Positions 21,576 to 32,494 of a stretch of 64,000 nt of DNA are shown one piece after another (the first letter of the stretch is position 1; each line of letters begins with the position of its first letter). Source of the stretch: Adineta steineri. Lineage: Eukaryota > Rotifera > Eurotatoria > Adinetida > Adinetidae. The notes below the pieces were generated by a model. It saw nothing but the letters and a program-made list of their open reading frames with translations, had not been told where the DNA came from and searched no databases. The position numbers and the translations under genes were made by a program. The stretch is from assembly GCA_905250115.1 (NCBI GenBank), contig CAJNOI010000269.1, positions 1-64,000 of the forward strand, in the 5' to 3' direction.

Positions 21576-22555
21576 CGTGACACAAATGATTCTATTCTTA
21601 AAAAAAAACAGGCTACACGCAGGTGAGAATATGCTTTATAAAATAATGCACACGTACTTTTCCTCTCAAACAATATTAAAGCTGCGCATATTATTCTTGA
21701 AACAAGTAAAGACCTTTAAACACTTAGTGTTCGCATTTTATGATTGTAAAAGACTTTTATTTCTCTTTAATGCTATCATTTTGAGAAAAGCACAACAATT
21801 TGCAGAAACACTACATTATACACTTCTCTGTTCTTCGTGATAATCAAACATATATATTAATTTTAACTAGTTATTTTTCCGTTTGAGATAGCAGAAGAAC
21901 TTATATAAGCATATAAGTAAGAACTAAATATGGAACTATCTTCTGTTCAATACGAAAAAAATACGTAAAAATAAAAGTGAATTTATGAGGTGACTTATTT
22001 TCTTTCTTCTAATTGAATATTGCAGACTTTTATTGCATATTTTGGTAACACTATAACACTTGAATGACAAAAAATTTCTCTTCTATATTCAACTATCCAA
22101 AGTTTTTGTTGATACTTAAACTATTTTTTTGATAAGTTCTTGAAGAAGATCTCCTTGACAAAATATTGTATTGATGATTGTCTAAAGAAGAATCAGTTAA
22201 AAGATTTAAAATGAAATATGATCCCGAAGAAAAAGCAGACACATACTATCTTCTGGTATACAGAATATCTAGTAAAAAAAACAGTAAGAGTTCAACCGCA
22301 AAATGTCATATTATAACAGACTTTCGAAAGTCTTTTTAGGTTCTGACAAGTCTTGATTCGTAGTAATTCCGGTAAAATAATCATTTCTTACTCGCAACAT
22401 AATCGTCGATTTTTTTAAAATCGTGATTAATCGCACAGACCCTGGCGACTTTGGTGACATGGGTAAGAAGGATCGTCTCACATCCTCCCTTCTCTCGCTC
22501 CCTCTCTCTCCATGCACCACTAAGTAGAGTCCCTGTAAAAGTAAAAAAGACCTTT

Positions 22556-22973
22556 TAATAGTATTAATAAAAAAGTGACTCAATTCTCTTTCATTGAAAC
22601 CATGTTAAATGATTAAAAAATATTATTTCACTAGAATCTCGACATATGTTTATGAATAAATGACACTTTCACTGTAAGAACCATGATTTCAAACAGATAA
22701 AAATTCACTCAACCTCAATAATGTAAACATGATTATCATAATCTTATAAGTAATTCATTTGATTAAATCATGCACGATGCTTGACAGATATATGCAAAAT
22801 TTAATTTCAGAAGTATCAAAGAATTAGAAGATTTACACAACAAAAATGAATCAGCATATTTATTAAGCTTGATTTCTGCTCTTTGTTACCATGATCTTAC
22901 TATGTTGAGATAATGATGATCACATAAGATCATACTGAGAATTTCGTTCGAAATAATGACAATAGTCTTGTTT
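22556..22973. repeat. Dispersed repeat, copy B (copy A at 2972-3415)
   Basis: Collinear with 2972-3415 in the same orientation up to the last bases before the N run (AATAGTCTTGTTT). Because homology reaches the gap edge, the element may be longer and its collapse may have caused the gap. Confidence 0.6.
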
Positions 22974-23073
22974 NNNNNNNNNNNNNNNNNNNNNNNNNNN
23001 NNNNNNNNNNNNNNNNNNNNNNNNNNNNNNNNNNNNNNNNNNNNNNNNNNNNNNNNNNNNNNNNNNNNNNNNN
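22974..23073. other. Assembly gap (100 N)
   Basis: Exactly 100 unknown bases, the usual placeholder for a gap of unknown size. Open frames running through it are meaningless. Confidence 0.98.
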
Positions 23074-24163
23074 AAAAAAACATAAGTTAAATAATACGAA
23101 TATTGATTGAAATAGAGTTCAAAGTAAAATTTTGTGTTCACTTATTTAATTAATCTTTTTAAGATAATTGAATATAAAAATATATGAAAAGTTAAAATCA
23201 AGATTTAGAATAAGTTTTTTAGGATTAATTAAATTTCATTGATGAATAAAGAATTTCTATAATTTATTTAAATGTGATAGAAAGTTGTCGATATTTAGAA
23301 CAGGATATAAGTCACTCCTAGCAATGATTCATACTCAAATATGCTCATTCTAAAAATATTTTCAATAGAATTTATGTCCGAATGATCTTAAAGTATCCAC
23401 AAATATTTCATATAATAACAATACAATATTTGATATGAACTTTTGAGAACAAATTACACTCAGAGTTCATCAATCGATTTTGATTTTATTTATTGATTCA
23501 ATGATTTAGATATGTGAGAAAAATGATGTAAATGCTGGTATAAGAGACATAGATACAGTCACTAACTTGGTATAAACATCCTCAGTCTAATTAACAATTA
23601 TAATTAGTTTTTATGAGAAAAAATGTCTAATAAAGTACAGTATCTTCATTCGATGTTTTCTTCTTTTTAATAATTTCCATTTGTCTGCGTGATATTTAAA
23701 TTAGAAACAATGATTATGAGATTTTTTTTATTTATTCCATATTTTTTAAGAATATCATCTCGTCAAATTATTTTGAACTGGGAATTATAAGGTTATTCAA
23801 TTCTGAATATATTAAAGAAATCTATAAATGTGAGCAGTAATACTTGTTTCTTTTTGTTATACAATATTTTATTTGATATTAAGAAATTGTTTATGTAATA
23901 ATCAACTTCCTTTGTTTGTCATCAAAATTCGATTATTAAGCTATCATGTGATGAAATAGAAGGTTTCAGTAAGCTTCAAAAAGATATGTTTTACTCTATT
24001 CCCTTTTAAACAATTTCCGTTGTATAAAAAAACAATATTTTTCTCAAGATCACTTAAATGAAATATGTTTATTTAGAATCATTTTTCTTAACATTTTCTA
24101 ATTATTTTCTTGAATTTCTCGAAGAAAGATCAGTGTATATCTTTCTCTCTCTATACAGTTAAC

Positions 24164-25250
24164 ATGAATAATACATCCGTATCGATTTCAATAAACTTTG
24201 CTTTAATAAATCAATCAATAAATCGTTATGCTCCTATTCCTCTTCTTCTATTTGGTATTATTGGAAATATTTTAAATATCTTAGTATTTACACGTAAAGT
24301 CTTTCGTAATAATATTTGTGTTATTTATTTTTTGTCATCAACTATTTTTGATTCATTTGTTATTGTTATTAGTCTCTTTCCACGTTTACTTCTTGGATTT
24401 AATATTGATCCAACACAAAATTCATCTGTACTTTGTAAATTAAGATTTTTCATAACTTATTATTCAGGATATTCAGCTGCATGGTTTATTGGTTTAGCTT
24501 GTATTGAACGATATCTTTGTTCTTCAATAGATATCTACAAACGTCAATTGGTTACAATGAAGCGTGCCTATCTTTCGATAATCTTTGTTATGTTATTGGG
24601 AATATTTATATATGGTGAACAATTCTATTGTATTGATATACATCAACAATTATTTGGTGCACCACAATCATGTTATCAATTGAAACGAAATATTCAATGT
24701 CAAATTGTTGATAGTTTAATGCAATTTTTATTTGAAATCTTAGCTCCAACATTAATGATGATTATATTTGGATCTTTAACTTTACGAAATATTCGTCATA
24801 GACGCAATCGTCGATGTTATCCAGCACAAACAAATAATTCATCAACTCTAAATCCTTCTTCTGCAATACAGCAGTTAGGAAATCCTAGAAACGTAAATAA
24901 TCAAAGAATAAAAAGACGTGATATTCAATTGGTTACAATGTTACTTGTACAAGTAATTATAATAAAAATAATGTTGTAAAATAATAATTTTTTATTTCTT
25001 TTTTTAGGTTATTGTTTTCATCATTTCTACATTTCCTATTAGTATTTACAAACTCTATTCTATTGGAACAATTCATGAAACAAAATCTAAATTACGTCAA
25101 TCGATTGAAAATACAATATTCAATATATCAGTTATTAGTTTATTTCTTAATAATATCATTACATTTTATATCAATACTTTATGTGGTACCATATTTCGAA
25201 AAGAATTAATACGATTATTTCGTCCACTACAGCAAATAATCTATAAATAA
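24164..25250 (+). CDS. Rhodopsin-like GPCR (peptide-receptor type)
   Basis: Two exons, 24164-24952 and 25008-25250, with a 55-bp GT-AG intron, summing to 1032 nt, 343 residues. The start is the ATG at 24164 (MNNTSVSISI); the longer frame opens only at TTG. The N-terminus has N-glycosylation sites (NNTS, NQS). Seven TM segments are visible, with PLLLFGIIGNILNILVF for TM1 (GN motif), the TM3 Cys in SSVLCKLRFF, and the DRY box as E-R-Y in LACIERYL. A basic third intracellular loop (RHRRNRRCY) follows. Exon 2 supplies TM6 and TM7 (FIISTFPISIY, then FLNNIITFYINTLCGTIFRKELIRLF), matching the N-x-x-x-F-Y-x-x-x-L plus helix-8 pattern. It is a plasma-membrane receptor of FMRFamide/peptide-receptor-like type by general look. 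It belongs to a different subfamily from the two QRH receptors at 7.4-10.5 kb. Confidence 0.87.
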
Positions 25251-25916
25251 ATCAATCTTATATAATAGATATTAAGTACATAATGAAAAAATCAAATATT
25301 ATATATAGATGTATTTAGTTTGTATGTGAGGCTTTTTATTGTTTTTATTAATAAATTATAACTTGATGTCAACAAGAAAAGAATTATATTCTTTCTATCT
25401 GAGACTTATCTCTATTGTAAGGATTTATTTTATCTAAAAAAAATAAATCTGAATTAGTTATATATTTATATGGTATGAAGCAAAATCTAAATAAGATCCT
25501 ATCTCAGATACGTTAGTGGGTGGGTAGGTGTATACTTTCCAGCTGTTGTTCACATCTAGACCCTCGGAAATGCTGTTTACAATATGCTCTCAAGATAAAC
25601 AGAAAAGCATGACATAATTAATATTGTCATGTTTCTTTTTTTTTTATTTCATTGTTTCCGTTCAAGTAATAAAATAAAAAAAATTATAATATATTTTTTT
25701 CAAATAAGTAGTTATCATTAAGTTAAATCCAAGTTGGTAGATATATATCTTGAATTATCTCCACTTATTGATATTTTTTACTTGATTTGTTTCACACTGA
25801 ATACTATTCATATGATGAATGATAGTTTAGATTTGATTTTTCAAAAAATAATTTTCTTTATTAATTATAATAGAAAAAAAGAAAGAATTATTTTGTTTAA
25901 AACATTAAAAATTCTT
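25251..25916. other. Intergenic with one G-rich hairpin island
   Basis: No gene. GTTAGTGGGTGGGTAGGTGT near 25513-25533, followed by CACATCTAGACCCTC, is another degenerate TGTGGG-type fold-back island. Confidence 0.4.
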
Positions 25917-26590
25917 TTATAAAGTATTTTGTTGTAATTCGTTGACAATTTGATAAAAATGATTTTTTCTTTCTTCATCAATCGGATAAAATCCCCATCG
26001 ATCTTTATGTGTAATACCATCATATCCATATTGAAGAAGAATTTGTACAACATTTAAATGTCCATTTATTGCAGCAATATACATTGGTGTTCGTTGATGA
26101 TAATCATCATAAAGTTGATTTGAATGGAAATAATTTTAAATAAATTCACAATTTGATTTTGATTATCCAATTGAATAATTGTTGGATAAGATATATTATT
26201 ATTCATATACTCATTTAAAAATTGAGATATATGAATATGATCATATTGATATACATAATCTAATGGAGCAAATCCCCATCGATCTTCTCGTAAAAGAATT
26301 TGTTGAAAATGTTCTTTTGAAGAAATTTCTAGTAAGAATTGAATTATTTCTAAATTTCCATCAGCAGCAGCAACATGTAAAACAGAACGATAATCATAAT
26401 CAACACAATCTAATATATTTAAATAAGAAAAGTGTTGAAGAAAATTTTTTATTTTATTTTTATCATTTTGAGCTGAAATTATCCAAAAAAGTGAAGGAAA
26501 TAAAATTTCATCAATATTTATTGGAATTGATTTTTCTTCTTTATCTTCTTTCGCATGACTTGATTTTTTTGAAAATATAATATAAGAAAA
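25917..26590 (-). pseudogene. Ankyrin-repeat protein gene, frameshifted
   Basis: The minus strand encodes ankyrin repeats: RSVLHVAAADGNLEIIQFLL, then LREDRWGFAPLDYV, and after a break RTPMYIAAINGHLNVVQILL and THKDRWGFYPIDEE, ending ELQQNTL-stop at 25917-25919. The repeats show the A-A-x-x-G-H/N-L-x-x-x-x-x-L-L signature and mediate protein binding. The frame changes once near 26133-26139; one extra A in a short A run would join the two halves. I found no start codon: the frame extends upstream to about 26600 without an ATG, so a 5' exon may be missing or unrecognised. This is either a true pseudogene or a single-base assembly error. The plus-strand open frame at 26179-26580 is a shadow. Confidence 0.6.
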
Positions 26591-29049
26591 GTTTTGTTTA
26601 ATTATAAAAACTTATTAATTTAATGAATTTTAATAAAAATAAATAAATAAAGAATGGATTTGTATTTCTACACATATGTTTCTAATCAGAAAATTCTCAA
26701 TCTATAGATAATGAAACAAATGTGTTCGTTAAAATCTCACGATATCATATATTTCATACATTATTATATTAAAACTTGAGTGATTATGATTAAAATATTA
26801 TATTTATGTTGATTTCAGTTGAAGTCGAACAATTTCTACCTTTTGTTCATGTTTCTATTTTGTATTCAGTTTAACATCTATATGTATAGGTCGATAATGC
26901 TCGTATACTTAAGATCGAAATTTTTTTGGATTAAATATAAAAACTTAAGAATTGATTAGATTATGTTTATTTATTTCTAGATTAAATTAGTTATTACAAA
27001 TTTCAAGATTAGTATTATTTCATTTTGTTTAAATCAGAAAAATGAGTTCAATGTTTATTCACAAAAGTATTTTATTGAAAAAATATTTAGATAACAGAGT
27101 CGAATTGAAATAGAACTACATCAAGATTTATATGAATATAAATGAAATATTCTAATCATGAGAGTATATTATATATTTATCCTATCATTTTTTTTTATTC
27201 TCTAACTTTTTTATTAGGTAAAATACATGAAAAAAATTGTTTATTTTTTTGTTGAGCAATAAGAGGAAAAGAAAATAAGTTCGATATATATTTACTCTCA
27301 TAGTTATTTTCAATAAGATTCTATTTTATATAGAGAATCAGTCTTATTAATTTTCTTCCTAAAATAGAAGATCACAGATTCGTAGTAATTGTGTATTTTG
27401 AAGATCTGACTGTAAATAATGATAATAATACAAACATTCACATTCATATCACACACCCGACAGACCAGCCGGTCTGATTCCAAGTCAGGTGCAGTAGCAG
27501 TGAAACAAGTTTTTTTATTTCTTTTTATATTTCTTTTTCTATCTTATGAAGTTTATTAGATGTTACTCAATTTCTTTCTTTTTATACATTATTAATCGAA
27601 GTTTCACATATTATTTTTCTTTTTTTTTTACAGTTGTTCATTTTTTCTCTCTCGATGTAATATACTACATCTGGTTGGCAAAGGGAGACATTAGCGAACA
27701 AGTAAAATGTTCACTAGCTAGCACTTTACATACGTAGTATTTTTCTTATTCTTTTTCAGTTTTTGACCAAACTTTATTGATATTATTGAACTATTTTATT
27801 TCGAAATAACGATTAGAGGATATTGTATAGATATTTTTTAAAGTAATGTGATCTTTTGATTATTGATATATCAATAACAAATGATACTGAATAGCAGAGA
27901 CTATGAAAAATTTTCAGTATCGACTTTTACATAGTTCAATAGAGCTCATCAAGGTTTATAAAACTCTATATGTATTGAAGAATTTTTAAGCGTTTTTGGA
28001 GATGAAATATTCGAAAAACTAGGTGAAATAACCGAAAATGCCATTAAAAAAACTTCTTGTTCACAGTAAAGAAGAAAACCATTTGATATTTAAATAAAAT
28101 TATTTTTTTTAATAATTTTTATTACTGTAAACATATTCAATATCATTGTTCGATGTAGCATAAAAAATTGTGTTGGATAAGTATATCTGGATATGTTTAA
28201 AGCAACAAACATAATTAAAAAAAGCAATTTTAATTGAATAACAAATGGTTTTCTTCGTTATAGAGAAAAAGAAGTTTTTTTTAATGACTTTTTCAGTTAT
28301 TTCAACTAGTCCTTTTGAATTTTTTATCGCAAAAAGAGTTTAGAAAGTCTTTTCAATATGTATATAGACAGTGTTGTAAAACTTGAGCGAATCATATAAA
28401 AATATATCCAAGAAAAATTTTTTATTTAGTTTTAGAATTATTGACACCGTGATTTTCTACGCCAAAAATACGTGAAGTTTTATATAAAATACTTTAGGGT
28501 TGAAAAGGGAAGGAAGTAATGGTTTATAATATTGTGTACTTAAATAAATATTGTGCTTTATTTTGATTCAGATAAAGTATATATTATAGTGAGAAGTAAT
28601 ATATCTTTTTTTTCTGATGTATGTGTTTGTTGTTTCATTTCTATTTTCTTATTTATCTGCCATATGACGCAGTATACTCTATAGTTTCTCGCTAGATATA
28701 TATTCCTTATTAAAAAAACAAAGTAAACTACAATAGTTTAAAGTAAGAAAGCTAAAGGAGAAAAATTTGATTAAGGTTCATTATTTTATATTTTTTTTTC
28801 TTTTTTCTCTATAAAAATATATTCTTCTAAAGTTTCATTGGCTGTTATATTTTCTTCACTGTGTTTAAATATTTTGCTTGAGAAAAAAATATTTCCAGCA
28901 GTGACTGGTGAGTTTCATTTTAGCGACAGACGTAATATTGTCTACTCAGTAATAGAAAAAAGCTACTGCTCTTGTAAACTCATACCACTTACTTTTTTTT
29001 TATCACGAACGCATACTTCATTGTAGAGCGACGATATTGAGCTAGCAAT
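26591..29049. other. Intergenic with a large palindrome
   Basis: About 2.4 kb without a supported gene. It contains the 27990-28340 inverted repeat (separate entry). Near 27451-27480 is a short GC-richer patch with AGACC-AGC-CGGTCT self-complementarity that is too short to name. The small frames at 27546-27737 and 28838-29026 are not supported. Confidence 0.5.
27990..28340. repeat. Large imperfect palindrome (MITE-like or hairpin element)
   Basis: Two arms of about 130 to 160 bp are reverse complements around a centre near 28164. CTAG at 28019-28022 pairs with CTAG at 28306-28309. Matching blocks moving inward are GAAATAAC, CATTAAAAAAA-CTTCTT, GAAGAAAACCATTTG and AAACATAT. Identity is perhaps 80 percent by eye, with a loop of only about 25 bp. 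No open reading frame is present. Candidates are a non-autonomous DNA transposon (MITE) or a structured non-coding transcript. Confidence 0.65.
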
Positions 29050-30030
29050 ATGGAATGGACATATCTTACTTATACTGTAGCCGATTATGGTATTTCAATA
29101 GGTCTTGTGCTCGTTGCCATTATTGGCGTATTTGTTACCTTCTTTAACTCAAAAGCAGGTGAAGAATTTATTGTTGAACGAGTCATTGGTGTTAACCCGA
29201 GTAAAGCGCATAGTGATTACAATGGACAAGGTATTGGACAACGCAATATCGGAAATCAATCTTTGGATCCTGATGATTATCATACTTCACTAAAAGAGAG
29301 ATTCGTTCGCATAAAGCAAAAATCTATCTTTTATATTTGTATGTTTTGCTGTTTACTTGGAGGAATGACACTTTCTATTACGGCTGTGCTCCTGTTTCAA
29401 GGCTGTTTTTTATCAAGTGACAGACTTTTACCAGGTGATGATTGCCCTGAATATAAAACGGATTGCTTCATTTTCGGGAAGAGTGCGATCAGTCCCATAA
29501 CAAATAATGTAAGCTTTTACTGTAAACCTTTGGAAAAAGCTCAATTTGGCACCAATATATCCGATGCAACTGCATGGTGTTTCGGATGGATTATTCTTCA
29601 GCAAACAACCAAAAGTGTTCTTGATCAATTAGGTATAGCTATTGCTCTTATTGGTTTCTTTACAACAATGTTGGCTGTAGTAATTTATCTTGGAAAATGC
29701 AAGAAAACCCTCGTATTATCTATTATATTCATTGCAATTAGCGGTGGTGCCATTATTGGCCTACTCGTTACAAAGTTGTCGTTTTCTCCTTTAACGTATG
29801 CTATTCTATCTCAAGGAGTGCTATTGGGAATATTTGGAATAGTTCTTTTCTTTATTTTACCCAAACCAGAAAAACAAAATGGTAATCAACGGATACTTAC
29901 AGCAAATACAAACCAAACAAATACTACTACTGATTCAACTGTGCCCTATCCAAAGCGGCCCATCCCACCTAAAAAGTCACCAGTAAATGCTAAGACCGCA
30001 TATGGACCGTCGAAAATCGTTCCTAAATAA
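29050..30030 (+). CDS. Orphan multipass membrane protein
   Basis: Intronless, 326 residues from an ATG. By eye there are five hydrophobic segments at about 13-33, 94-116, 195-215, 222-243 and 247-271. Between the second and third lies a Cys-rich segment of about 75 residues (CFLSSDRLLPGDDC, KTDCFIFG, SFYCKPLEK) with N-x-S/T sites, suggesting a disulfide-bonded lumenal or extracellular loop. The C-terminal tail of about 50 residues is Thr/Asn-rich, then proline- and lysine-rich (YPKRPIPPKKSP), probably cytosolic. I do not recognise the family and assign no function. It is flanked by long AT-rich intergenic regions and has no obvious duplicated neighbour here. Confidence 0.8.
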   Translation: MEWTYLTYTVADYGISIGLVLVAIIGVFVTFFNSKAGEEFIVERVIGVNPSKAHSDYNGQGIGQRNIGNQSLDPDDYHTSLKERFVRIKQKSIFYICMFCCLLGGMTLSITAVLLFQGCFLSSDRLLPGDDCPEYKTDCFIFGKSAISPITNNVSFYCKPLEKAQFGTNISDATAWCFGWIILQQTTKSVLDQLGIAIALIGFFTTMLAVVIYLGKCKKTLVLSIIFIAISGGAIIGLLVTKLSFSPLTYAILSQGVLLGIFGIVLFFILPKPEKQNGNQRILTANTNQTNTTTDSTVPYPKRPIPPKKSPVNAKTAYGPSKIVPK

Positions 30031-30773
30031 ACTTTCTCTTCTTCTAACGTGTCACACATGAATATGTTAACTACTCATAATCTTGCAAGTTTTATGTCAT
30101 TATTTGATCATATTTACTCACTTTATGACTAATAAGTTACTATATTATTATCATAATTATAATTTTTCTCTTTTTTGTTCGCACTGCTTTTATTCACTTT
30201 ACTTCAATATTTGTCAGTTAAACTTTTAAATTATAATTAAAAATAAATTCTTTTAAAAAATAATTTCAAAATAATTTTTCATTGAATTTTACCAATACAT
30301 CTAATGCTTTTTAATAACTTATATTTATTTTATCATAGACCAGATCTGATCATTTGTTCTGATTTATCATGACAATTCTACTAAGAATAAGATAATTCAT
30401 CAATATTAAAACTAATATTTTAGAGAGTTTGATTGTGGATGTGGAAGGTTACTACTATAGCAAGAATCTATATACAGATTCATGCCCTCAAGATTATTTA
30501 AGATAATAAAAATATCTATATATTTTAAAGAATTTCATGAGAAAATTTTTATTAAAAAAAGGTTTTTTGCTTTACCGAACTATAAGCGAGATATATTCCA
30601 TATTATTAAGAACTACAGAATATATCAAATTTCCTAGTAAAAGGTATAGTCATTAAAACTCATTCGATAAGGCTAATAGCTACTGTATGCTTAGTTTATG
30701 ATAGATGGTTTTCAAACGAAATCAATGCAACAATTTATTCTTTCAAATCATCTAATATATTATCAATGACTAT
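30031..30773. other. Intergenic
   Basis: No gene. A GATTGTGGATGTGGAAGG stretch near 30430-30447, followed by GATTCATGCCCTC near 30477, is a weak member of the G-rich/C-rich island family. Confidence 0.4.
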
Positions 30774-31778
30774 TCAAAACAATTGAAATGATGCTGCGAG
30801 CATTAGATGATCTGATGGATGTGTTCTGTCAGGATACGATTCACCAGTTGGATAATTTGGTAATTGTAATACATCATTGACAATGAGATTACCAGAGAAA
30901 AAAATGTAGTCAAGTGTCGCACAAAAATTCTTTGTCTTTCGAGTAGAAGAAAAATTCGTGTAGTTTGGTTCAGTTCCATTTTTCTCGCGATAGGCACTTC
31001 TTAACAATTGTCGAGTGTTAAATGGATAATTTTTCGTATAATTGCCAACTGGTGGCAATTCAATATGCCGAGCGTAACCTCTTTCCGTTATCGCTCGATA
31101 AGAGATATCATGAGGTTGAAGATTGAAATCACCTGCGAGAATTAACGGATGACCAGCAGCTAATTGAAACATAAGATCTTTTACTGCTGAAGAATGCATT
31201 ACCATAATTTCTGGTATCTGGAAGAGACAAGGCATATGGTATGTACCGATAAATAAAGGTCTTCCATGAATATGAACTCCTACACAAACGAGCGTATTAT
31301 TTAACGACATAGCTCTTTCCCAAAGACCATTAGATGATGGTTTAGATTGATCCATAACAGAATACATTAGAGCATTCCGCCATGTAGATAAACTGGATAA
31401 ATCTTTCTTAAATGACGGAATAATTGAACGTATATGATCTCCAACTATGATAGAATTTTTATAAAACAACGGCATCGTAACAGGTACAGCAATAGCTACT
31501 CCCATGTTGTCATTGTACCGTTCACCGAACAAACTTTCAATCATTATATAATTCATTCGATGAAAAAATGCTTTCAATGTCGGTAATAGAGTACGGCTAA
31601 CTTCTTGTAAACAGATAATAGTATTCTGATGATATTGAATCTCTTGTTTTAACTGAGATTTAATTATTGGCCAGCGATATTCAATTCTTAGAAATTCCGG
31701 TCGAGATTTCATATAAAATCCTGGTTGTTCAGCAAGCTTTGGTACCAATAAGTTATATGTTACAACGCGTATACTCAT
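30774..31778 (-). CDS. Endonuclease/exonuclease/phosphatase (EEP) fold protein, CCR4/Angel-like
   Basis: Intronless, 334 residues. The EEP catalytic set is visible in order: N9 in VVTYNL, E59 in ICLQEV, H181 in IGTYHM, D217 and N219 in LAGDFNL, D290 in TLDYIFF, and D323-H324 in HPSDHLM. All the metal-binding and catalytic positions expected of the Mg-dependent EEP superfamily are therefore kept. The short TYNLL start and LDYIFFSG plus HPSDHLML ending resemble the CCR4/nocturnin/Angel branch (deadenylases and 2',3'-cyclic phosphatases), but substrate cannot be read from sequence. There is no signal peptide and no N-terminal leucine-rich domain, so it is a catalytic domain alone. A second EEP gene, TDP2-like, is at 55706-56871. 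Confidence 0.87.
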   Translation of the reverse strand: MSIRVVTYNLLVPKLAEQPGFYMKSRPEFLRIEYRWPIIKSQLKQEIQYHQNTIICLQEVSRTLLPTLKAFFHRMNYIMIESLFGERYNDNMGVAIAVPVTMPLFYKNSIIVGDHIRSIIPSFKKDLSSLSTWRNALMYSVMDQSKPSSNGLWERAMSLNNTLVCVGVHIHGRPLFIGTYHMPCLFQIPEIMVMHSSAVKDLMFQLAAGHPLILAGDFNLQPHDISYRAITERGYARHIELPPVGNYTKNYPFNTRQLLRSAYREKNGTEPNYTNFSSTRKTKNFCATLDYIFFSGNLIVNDVLQLPNYPTGESYPDRTHPSDHLMLAASFQLF

Positions 31779-32494
31779 AATATTGTCGTGCGAATTGAAT
31801 TATTATTCGTGAAAAAAAAACAACAAAGCCAAAAGAAAAAATACAATGAAAAGGACAAAAAACTAGACGATATACTGTCTTATAGTATGTTTTATATATA
31901 CTGTATAAACAAGTCATGCATAGAGAAAAAAGAAAATTTTACATGTAATTACTCAAAAATCAATGAGCAGAACCAAATTTTGGTGTGGGGGTGGATGAGT
32001 AATGAAAGAGGAAGAAACAAACACAAATATACAATGAATTATCATAGAAAAAACGTAAATTAGTTGGTATCAATCAATATGCGCATTTTAGAAATATTCA
32101 TATTGATTGAGAGTATAGATGAGTATAGTTTATCATGAGAAAGTCCTTTGTAGCTTCTTTTTCTAAACCTTTCTATTTGATTTTTTGCTATATTTAATCA
32201 TTATCTATATGAATACAAAATTGTACAATTATACAAAATACTAGTATCAAGATTATTTAGGGAAACAACAAATTTTCTACTGGAATGAAATAGTTCGAAG
32301 AACAATACGATCAATCATTTTTCTTCATATGTATGGAAAAATAAAAGAGCTGTTAAAATTCATTAAATTTATGTAAATTCTTAGTTTGATACTCTAACTA
32401 GATAACTTTTTACTCTCATCCTGGAGAAGAGATTCGTTTATACGAAAACGATTTTTAAATATAAGCGTCAATTTCGTAGAAATAAATATTACAT
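31779..32494. other. Intergenic
   Basis: No supported gene. A G-rich word TGGTGTGGGGGTGGATGAG lies at about 31981-31999. The Lys-rich frame at 31788-32063 is low-complexity A-rich translation. Confidence 0.45.

Larger units (their letters stand above)
21576..24163. other. Intergenic with repeat and assembly gap
   Basis: No supported gene. It contains dispersed repeat copy B (22556-22973) and the gap at 22974-23073. Around 22430-22530 there is a GC-richer pyrimidine tract (CATCCTCCCTTCTCTCGCTC) of unknown nature. Open frames at 21508-21840 and 22311-22583 are not supported. Confidence 0.5.

Noticed and set aside
22311..22583. 90-codon minus-strand frame
   Set aside because: Overlaps the start of a dispersed non-coding repeat and shows no recognisable motif.
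26179..26580. 133-codon plus-strand open frame
   Set aside because: Antisense shadow of the ankyrin-repeat gene, which has clear repeat motifs on the minus strand.
27451..27500. Possible tRNA-like patch (CCGGTCTGATTCCAAGTC)
   Set aside because: No acceptor stem, anticodon arm or B-box consensus could be laid out.
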